Origin: Thalassococcus halodurans
GTDB taxonomy: Bacteria > Pseudomonadota > Alphaproteobacteria > Rhodobacterales > Rhodobacteraceae
Direction: 5' to 3'
Length of the DNA stretch: 64,000 nt
NCBI RefSeq assembly: GCF_900108225.1
Contig: NZ_FNUZ01000002.1
Location: forward strand, 870,501 to 934,500
Every line of letters begins with the position of its first letter. Positions within the stretch are counted from its first letter, which is position 1. Shown here piece after piece: positions 59,045 through 64,000 of this stretch. Both the position numbers and the translations under genes were made by a program. The notes under the pieces were generated by a model. The model was not told where the DNA came from. It was given only the letters and a program-made list of their open reading frames with translations, and ran no database searches.

Positions 59045-59910
59045 TGGAGTGGATCAACGCTATCCTACAAGGCATTTTGCTTGGGGGGCTTTACGCGCTG
59101 TTCGCGGCGGGTCTTTCCCTGATGTTCGGCATCATGCGCTTTGTGAATCTGGCCCACGGTGATTTCATCATCGCAGCCGCCTTCCTGACACTGGTGTTCG
59201 TGGATCTGACCGGACTAAGCCCGCTTTGGGCCATTGTGCCGATTGTCCCTGCCATGATGGTTGCCGGTTACATTGGTCAAAGAGTGGTCCTTAACCGGCT
59301 GTCCGGAAAAGACCTTTTGCCATCCATCCTTGTGACGTTCGGTCTGTCGGTGATCCTGCAGAACCTGATGCTGGAAACCTTCTCAGCCGACAGCCGCCGC
59401 GTCAGCGCGGGGGCGCTTGACACCGCTGCGATCCCGCTTGGCGGCGGTTTGGCCGTCGGGGTGATCCCACTGTTGCTGTTCGTCTCGGCCATCGCGGTCA
59501 TCGCCCTGTTGAACTGGATTTTTGCACATACTGCTGTTGGCCGCCAACTGCGGGCGACATCGGATGATCCCGAAACTGTCAGCCTGATGGGCATCAACAA
59601 AAAGCACCTCTTCGCCATTGCCATGTCCCTGGCTTCCGGCGTCGTTGCCTTGGCCGGTGTTTTGCTGGCGGTCAAAACCAACTTTGATCCTGCCGCGGGC
59701 CCTGTCCGTCTGCTCTTTGCATTCGAGGCGGTGATTATCGGCGGCTTGGGATCGCTCTGGGGCACTTTGGCGGGTGGCGTCATCCTTGGGGTGGCTCAGG
59801 GTCTGGGTGCGAAAATCGATCCCGGAATGCAAATTCTTGCAGGGCACATCGTGTTCCTGATCATCCTTGTTCTGCGCCCTCAGGGCCTGTTCCCCAAGCA
59901 GCGGGGTTAA
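59044..59910 (+). CDS. Branched-chain-type ABC permease 1 (LivH type)
   Basis: 288 residues, eight hydrophobic segments. LivH-type opening GILLGGLYALFAAGLSLMFGIMRFVNLAHGDF and cytoplasmic loop TAVGRQLRATSDDPETVSLMGINKKHLFAIAMSLASG; FEAVIIGGLGSLWGTLAGGVILGVAQGL near the end. Starts at ATG 59044 overlapping the ATPase stop; the in-frame GTG at 59041 is an alternative. Confidence 0.94.
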   Translation: MEWINAILQGILLGGLYALFAAGLSLMFGIMRFVNLAHGDFIIAAAFLTLVFVDLTGLSPLWAIVPIVPAMMVAGYIGQRVVLNRLSGKDLLPSILVTFGLSVILQNLMLETFSADSRRVSAGALDTAAIPLGGGLAVGVIPLLLFVSAIAVIALLNWIFAHTAVGRQLRATSDDPETVSLMGINKKHLFAIAMSLASGVVALAGVLLAVKTNFDPAAGPVRLLFAFEAVIIGGLGSLWGTLAGGVILGVAQGLGAKIDPGMQILAGHIVFLIILVLRPQGLFPKQRG

Positions 59911-59914
59911 GCAA

Positions 59915-60892
59915 ATGTCGACACAAAACATGTTCCGTCTCGGCCTTTTCGCACTTATCATCGGCGCGCTTCTGCTGGGTCCCTACTGGGCCAGCCGCGG
60001 CACCATGCGCCTGCTGATCGAGGTGTTCTATTTCCTCGCGCTTGCACAAATCTGGAACCTGCTTGCAGGCTACTCGGGTCTGATTTCGGTCGGCCAGCAG
60101 GCCTTCGTTGGCTTGGGTGGATACCTGATCTTCTCGCTGGCGATGTTTGCTGGCGTGCCTGTTCTTGTCGGACTTCCCTTGGCAGGCCTTCTGACCGCGC
60201 TGATCGCATGGCCCACAGCCTTTGTCGCCTTCCGCCTGTCGGGCCCCTATTTTGCCATCGGCACTTGGGTCATCGCCGAGGTCTACCGACTGGTCTTTGC
60301 CCAAATCCCTGCCCTTGGAGGCGGCAGCGGCATTTCCCTGCCCGCTAACATCGTCAAAGCGATGGCATCCAGCAGATCGGCGCGGGAAAGCATGACCTAC
60401 TGGATCGCTTTGGGCATCATGCTGGCGGTTGTCTTGGGCATCTGGGCTTTGATGCGATCGCGCGTTGGCCTGTCGCTGTCTGCCATGCGCGACGACGATG
60501 AAGCAGCCATCAGCGTGGGCGTCGAAACCCGCAAGCTGAAGTTCCTGATCTACATAGTGACAGCAGGCATCACCGGCCTGATCGGAGCGCTGATCTTCCT
60601 GCAAAAACTGCGCGTGACACCTGATGCGGCTTTCTCGGTCAACGAATGGTCCGTGCTGGTGATCTTCATCGTGGTGATCGGTGGCATCGGCACGCTAGAG
60701 GGACCGATCCTTGGCATCATCCTGTTCTTTGTATTGCGCGAATTTCTGGCCGATCTGGGATCGTGGTACATGGTTATCCTCGGCACGGTTTCCGTGGTGA
60801 TCATCCTTGTAGAACCGAAAGGACTCTGGGGTCTGATCCAGCGTTGGAAACCAGTGTCACTGTTCCCTGTGACGCGCCGAAGCGACGGCTGA
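59915..60892 (+). CDS. Branched-chain-type ABC permease 2 (LivM type)
   Basis: 325 residues, about nine hydrophobic segments. LivM hallmarks: QIWNLLAGYSGLISVGQQAFVGLGGYL, GPYFAIGTWVIAEVYRLVF, LSLSAMRDDDEAAISVGVETRKLKFLIYIV and EWSVLVIFIVVIGGIGTLEGPILG. ATG at 59915, four bases after the LivH stop. Last gene of the operon, closed by the terminator at 60918. Confidence 0.94.
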   Translation: MSTQNMFRLGLFALIIGALLLGPYWASRGTMRLLIEVFYFLALAQIWNLLAGYSGLISVGQQAFVGLGGYLIFSLAMFAGVPVLVGLPLAGLLTALIAWPTAFVAFRLSGPYFAIGTWVIAEVYRLVFAQIPALGGGSGISLPANIVKAMASSRSARESMTYWIALGIMLAVVLGIWALMRSRVGLSLSAMRDDDEAAISVGVETRKLKFLIYIVTAGITGLIGALIFLQKLRVTPDAAFSVNEWSVLVIFIVVIGGIGTLEGPILGIILFFVLREFLADLGSWYMVILGTVSVVIILVEPKGLWGLIQRWKPVSLFPVTRRSDG

Positions 60893-60917
60893 CGAGCCTC
60901 CGCACAACCCGATACCG

Positions 60918-60953
60918 AACCGCAGGCCAAATCACCCTTGGCCTGCGGTTTTT
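60918..60953 (+). terminator. Terminator of the ABC transporter operon
   Basis: 13-bp perfect stem AACCGCAGGCCAA (60918-60930) / TTGGCCTGCGGTT (60938-60950) with a 7-base loop, followed by TTT: strong terminator 25 bases after the permease stop. Confidence 0.85.
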
Positions 60954-61027
60954 CGGCGTTGTTTTCTGGTCTTCCCAAGGCATCCGCAGTACACTGCCGA
61001 TCCCTTCAAAGACAGAAGTCAACCATC

Positions 61028-61792
61028 ATGAAAAATCCCAAAAACCACTTTAAAGCGTCCATTTTGTCGGGCGCTCATCAGCTTGGCATGTGGAATTCAA
61101 TCGGGGGCAACACCGTTGCCGAACTGTTGGGCGGGGCCGGCTACGACTGGGTCCTGATCGATTGTGAACACTCAGCCATCGAAACCGTCGAAGTGCTGCC
61201 TGCGCTTCAAGCATTGGCCGCCGTGCCCGAGGTATCTGCGACTGCCCGTGTGGCCGGAAACGACCCTGTCCTGATCAAACGTATGCTGGACATGGGCGTG
61301 CAGACGCTGATGGTGCCGTTCGTACAATCCGCAGAAGAAGCACAGGCTGCCGTTGATGCGATGCGCTATGGCCCGCGCGGCATTCGCGGCATGGCCGGCA
61401 TGACCCGCGCCACCCGCTACGGCAAGATCAAGGATTATTACACAACAGCCGAAGAGGATCTGTGCCTGATCGTTCAGGTCGAAACCGTGGCCGGTATGGA
61501 CGCGCTGGAAGACATTGCAAATATCGACGGTGTCGATGCAGTATTCATCGGCCCCTCTGACCTAAGCGCAAGCATGGGCCACCCCGGTCAGGTGAACCAC
61601 CCTGAAGTGGTCGCCGCGATCGAGAATGGGATCGAACGCCTTCAGGCGGTGAACGTCCCTGCCGGTGTGATGGCGCTGGATGTGGATATGGCCAAGCATT
61701 TCATGGCCAAAGGCGCGCTGTTTACCGCTGTGGGCGTTGATCTGGTGATACTCGCACAGGCCGTAGCAAATCTGCGCGAACAGTTCGACTGA
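61028..61792 (+). CDS. HpcH/HpaI family aldolase
   Basis: 254 residues, class II pyruvate-type aldolase barrel: GMWNSIGGNTVAELLGGAGYDWVLIDCEHSAIE at the N-terminus, metal ligand Glu in LIVQVETVAGMDAL and Asp in VFIGPSDLSASMGH, catalytic Arg region ARVAGNDP. Cleaves 4-hydroxy-2-oxo acids to pyruvate plus an aldehyde (prototype: 4-hydroxy-2-oxoheptanedioate aldolase of homoprotocatechuate degradation, or 2-keto-3-deoxyglucarate aldolase). ATG at 61028 has no strong Shine-Dalgarno. It follows the ABC-operon terminator, so it may have its own promoter. Its stop is immediately next to the stop of the convergent aroE-like gene. A role in the cluster is suggested by position only. Confidence 0.85.
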   Translation: MKNPKNHFKASILSGAHQLGMWNSIGGNTVAELLGGAGYDWVLIDCEHSAIETVEVLPALQALAAVPEVSATARVAGNDPVLIKRMLDMGVQTLMVPFVQSAEEAQAAVDAMRYGPRGIRGMAGMTRATRYGKIKDYYTTAEEDLCLIVQVETVAGMDALEDIANIDGVDAVFIGPSDLSASMGHPGQVNHPEVVAAIENGIERLQAVNVPAGVMALDVDMAKHFMAKGALFTAVGVDLVILAQAVANLREQFD

Positions 61793-62632
61793 TTAGCTTT
61801 GGCCCGATAAACGGGCAAAACATTCGGCCATACGCCCCTCATCGGGCGTGTGGCCAGTGATCAAATCAAACGCAAAGACCGCTTGATAAAGCGCCATACC
61901 GCCACCGTTGAACGCCTGTAGGCCGCGCGCGCGGGCTGCTTGCAACAACGCGGTGTTCATCGGAAAATAGACTATATCCGCCACCCACGCGTCGTCCGGC
62001 AGGTTCGCTGGATCAAACGCCATTCCCGGATATGATTTCATGCCCAAGGGTGTTGCATTCACAGCGCCCGACATGGCCTTCAATTCGATATCGCTGCCGG
62101 ACACAGCCTGCACTTGCGCGGTGGGCCGGACCTCTTTCAAGCGGGTGACCAATGCCTCGGCGCGGGACAGATCGACGTCCACGATGCTTAGGTCGGCGCC
62201 TTCGTCAAGCAGAGCCAACGACGTCGCGGTACCAGCGCCCCCTGCCCCGAACTGCGCGACAGGTTTCCCAGCCAAGGCTACACCTGTCCGCCGCATCGCT
62301 TCGCGGAAACCGGAATAGTCTGTGGTATGCCCCACCCGTTTCCCATCGCGGAATACGACAGTGTTGACGGTGTTCAGATCCTGCGCAGGTCCTTCCAGAT
62401 GATCCAGATAGGTGCCCACCTCGGTCTTGTGCGGATGCGTGACGTTCACACCTGCCAGACCACTGGCCTCGGCATGATCCAGAATGTCCGGCAGGCTCAT
62501 GCCCGACCAAGGCGCCTCGCCCGTGTCAAAGCGCTGATAGGTGTAGTCAAAGCCAAGGGCGCGGCCCTCGGCCTCGTGCATCGCGGGGGTCAGGGATTGC
62601 CCAATCCCATGCCCGATCAATCCGGCCTTCAT
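61793..62632 (-). CDS. Shikimate dehydrogenase-like oxidoreductase
   Basis: 279 residues. N-terminal substrate domain with GHGIGQSLTPAMHEAEGRALG and catalytic Lys in GVNVTHPHKTEVG, Asp in GHTTDYSGFREAM; NAD(P) motif QFGAGGAGTATSLAL; C-terminal GGGMALYQAVFAFDLITGHTPD. AroE-like, close to the quinate/shikimate dehydrogenase group that acts catabolically. Because it is in operon with a TRAP transporter rather than with aro biosynthetic genes, I infer a role in using shikimate, quinate or a similar ring acid; a housekeeping AroE should exist elsewhere. Overlaps the TRAP gene stop by ATGA. Confidence 0.8.
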   Translation of the reverse strand: MKAGLIGHGIGQSLTPAMHEAEGRALGFDYTYQRFDTGEAPWSGMSLPDILDHAEASGLAGVNVTHPHKTEVGTYLDHLEGPAQDLNTVNTVVFRDGKRVGHTTDYSGFREAMRRTGVALAGKPVAQFGAGGAGTATSLALLDEGADLSIVDVDLSRAEALVTRLKEVRPTAQVQAVSGSDIELKAMSGAVNATPLGMKSYPGMAFDPANLPDDAWVADIVYFPMNTALLQAARARGLQAFNGGGMALYQAVFAFDLITGHTPDEGRMAECFARLSGQS

Positions 62633-63924
62633 CCCGCGTATCCAAACAGACGCGGCAGGAAAAGGACAAGATCGGGGAACAGGATTAGGACAATCAGTGC
62701 CAATAGCAATACGCCCAAGAACGCCCAGACTTCGCTAATGATGTCGCGCAGTTTAATGCCTGTGACCGCGTTGATGACAAACAGCAGAATGCCATAGGGC
62801 GGTGTGATCAGGCCGATCATCGAGTTCACGACAACAAGAACACCGAAGTGCACCAGATCAATCCCAAGCGCCTTACAGGCGGGGATGAACAGCGGCACGA
62901 TGACCAGAATGATCGTCGTCGCATCCAGCACACAGCCCAACAGCAGGATCAAAACGTTGATCAGCAGCAGGAACATCAGCGGATGCATGTCGATGCCCGT
63001 CAGGTAGGCCGACACCATGCCCGGAATGTTTTCGGAGACCACGATAAAGTTCAGGATCAGCGCGCCACCGATGACCACCCCGACAGACGCAGAGGCCCGC
63101 GCGCTTTCCACGAAGATGCTGTACAGCCCCTTAAGCGACAAAGCGCGATAGAAAATACCAGACAACAACAGCGCGTAAAGCGCGGCCACGGCGGCGGCTT
63201 CGGTCGGCGTGGTAACACCGCCGTAGATGCCGTAAAGCAGGATCACCGGCATCAGCAGCGCCGGGAAAGCGTTAGCTGTGACCTTGGGCAACTGGCGCAG
63301 GGGCACGGGCTCTTCCAATGCGAAACCACGCTTGTGGGCCAGATAGGTGTTCATAGCCATCAGAACGGCACCCATCACAAGACCGGGCACGATGCCCGCC
63401 AGAAACAGCGCGCCGATGGATGCGTTAGATACCAGCGCATACAGCACCATCGGGATCGACGGCGGAATGATCGGGCCGATGGTGGCCGAGGCCGCCGTGA
63501 TCGCCGCAGCATACCCGCCGCTATAGCGACCATCCTTAGTCATCATCTCGATAATGATTTTACCGATGCCTGCCGCATCCGCGACCGCAGAGCCAGACAT
63601 GCCGGAAAAAATCAGCGATGCGACCACGTTTACATGGCCCAGCCCCCCACGGAACCGGCCAACGGCTGCAACGCAGAAGTTCAGAAGCCGTTCGGAAATT
63701 GTCCCCGCGTTCATGATGTTGGCGGCCACGATGAACAGCGGCACCGCCAGTAGTACAAAGCTTTTGTACAAACCCTGCAGAATCTTTTCGCCCGTCAGCG
63801 CAAGGTCCATACCGGCCATGCCCAGATAGACCAGTGACGCCAGCATGATCGAATAGCCGATAGGTGTCCCGATGCCTGCCAGCCCGAACAGGGTAATCAG
63901 GCAGAGCGCAAGTTCCATACTCAT
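62629..63924 (-). CDS. TRAP transporter large permease (DctM type)
   Basis: 431 residues, about twelve hydrophobic segments. Family marks: GIGTPIGYSIMLASLVYLGMAG, LLAVPLFIVAANIMNAG, FSGMSGSAVADAAGIGKIIIEMM, ITAASATIGPIIPPSIPMVLY and LGCVLDATTIILVIVPLFIP. Imports a carboxylate or sugar acid driven by a sodium gradient with a periplasmic receptor (not in the window). Ends with ATGA overlap to the aroE-like gene and begins by overlapping the stop of the small-permease gene. Start at ATG 63924. Confidence 0.93.
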   Translation of the reverse strand: MSMELALCLITLFGLAGIGTPIGYSIMLASLVYLGMAGMDLALTGEKILQGLYKSFVLLAVPLFIVAANIMNAGTISERLLNFCVAAVGRFRGGLGHVNVVASLIFSGMSGSAVADAAGIGKIIIEMMTKDGRYSGGYAAAITAASATIGPIIPPSIPMVLYALVSNASIGALFLAGIVPGLVMGAVLMAMNTYLAHKRGFALEEPVPLRQLPKVTANAFPALLMPVILLYGIYGGVTTPTEAAAVAALYALLLSGIFYRALSLKGLYSIFVESARASASVGVVIGGALILNFIVVSENIPGMVSAYLTGIDMHPLMFLLLINVLILLLGCVLDATTIILVIVPLFIPACKALGIDLVHFGVLVVVNSMIGLITPPYGILLFVINAVTGIKLRDIISEVWAFLGVLLLALIVLILFPDLVLFLPRLFGYAG

Positions 63925-64000
63925 ACCACTTCATCCCCTTCTTGGATGGCCGGCGGTTCGTGATCGTGTCCGGGAAGTTCGTGGTCCGTCTCGGGCGGTC
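63921..64000 (-). CDS. TRAP transporter small permease, C-terminal tail (cut by window edge)
   Basis: Last 26 codons of a frame that stops with TGA inside the ATG of the DctM gene (ATGA). The tail reads PPETDHELPGHDHEPPAIQEGDEVV, acidic and His-rich and hydrophilic, as the cytoplasmic C-terminus of a DctQ protein can be. The call rests on gene order (dctQ normally precedes dctM with overlap); no domain is visible in this fragment. Confidence 0.5.
   Translation of the reverse strand, partial: PPETDHELPGHDHEPPAIQEGDEVV

Overview
The window looks like the chromosome of an alphaproteobacterium of the Rhodobacterales / Roseobacter group. Evidence: a circularly permuted two-piece tmRNA gene with tag ANDNRAPVALAA, an alpha-type SspB adaptor, a CarD-fdxA-S4-helicase gene order, several small families common in that order (DUF4345, DUF4169, DUF4389, DUF3422, YdcH), moderately high GC, and a diet of choline, peptides and carboxylates taken up by ABC and TRAP systems. 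I see no insertion sequence, prophage, CRISPR array, rRNA or tRNA gene. Taxonomy is an inference from gene content.

Layout. 1-4731: a photolyase / cyclopropane-fatty-acid-synthase-like pair, a DUF4345 membrane protein, ssrA (tmRNA), a small ORF coupled to a chromate transporter, and sspB, whose product delivers ssrA-tagged proteins to ClpXP. 4888-12921: fumarase C, a ferric-reductase-like membrane protein, two abutting small genes (DUF4169, ribbon-helix-helix), a SIMPL-domain periplasmic protein, an 868-residue single-pass protein resembling pieces of a type II secretion / type IV pilus inner-membrane platform, and a Kef-type antiporter. 12986-17990 (minus): CarD, ferredoxin, S4 RNA-binding protein, SUV3-like helicase, TPR protein. 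18073-25479 (plus): SCP2 protein, lysophospholipase-like hydrolase, ligase-associated exonuclease plus ATP-dependent DNA ligase, oligoendopeptidase F, a lipoprotein and glutathione peroxidase. 25489-32210 (minus): small proteins, a nuclease, betBA for choline to glycine betaine, and two exporters. 32340-37627: YebC, a secreted protein, MltG, FabF and a glycosyltransferase-like protein.

37693-43776 is a peptide/opine-type ABC transporter whose double ATPase gene is divergent from the binding-protein and permease genes across a palindrome-rich 439-bp spacer. 43995-51505 holds a YeeE/TsuA-type sulfur transporter, DUF3422, a class I fructose-bisphosphate aldolase, a P450 coupled to a membrane hydrolase, CcdA and a TusA-like protein.

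51520-60892 is the most interesting part: a probable catabolic island made of an intradiol ring-cleavage dioxygenase, a muconate-cycloisomerase-type enzyme, an alpha/beta hydrolase coupled to an SCP2-like protein, a LysR regulator and a complete branched-chain-type ABC transporter. Both divergent promoter regions carry the same palindrome GGTAT-N6-ATACC (two full sites before the dioxygenase, one full site and one half site before the transporter), which suggests one LysR-controlled regulon. It is followed by a HpcH/HpaI aldolase gene and by a convergent shikimate-dehydrogenase-like gene in operon with a TRAP transporter that runs off the window. No muconolactone isomerase gene is present, so the substrate and the lower pathway are open.

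Genes are tightly packed: many neighbours overlap by ATGA or TGATG, and perfect hairpins separate most transcription units.
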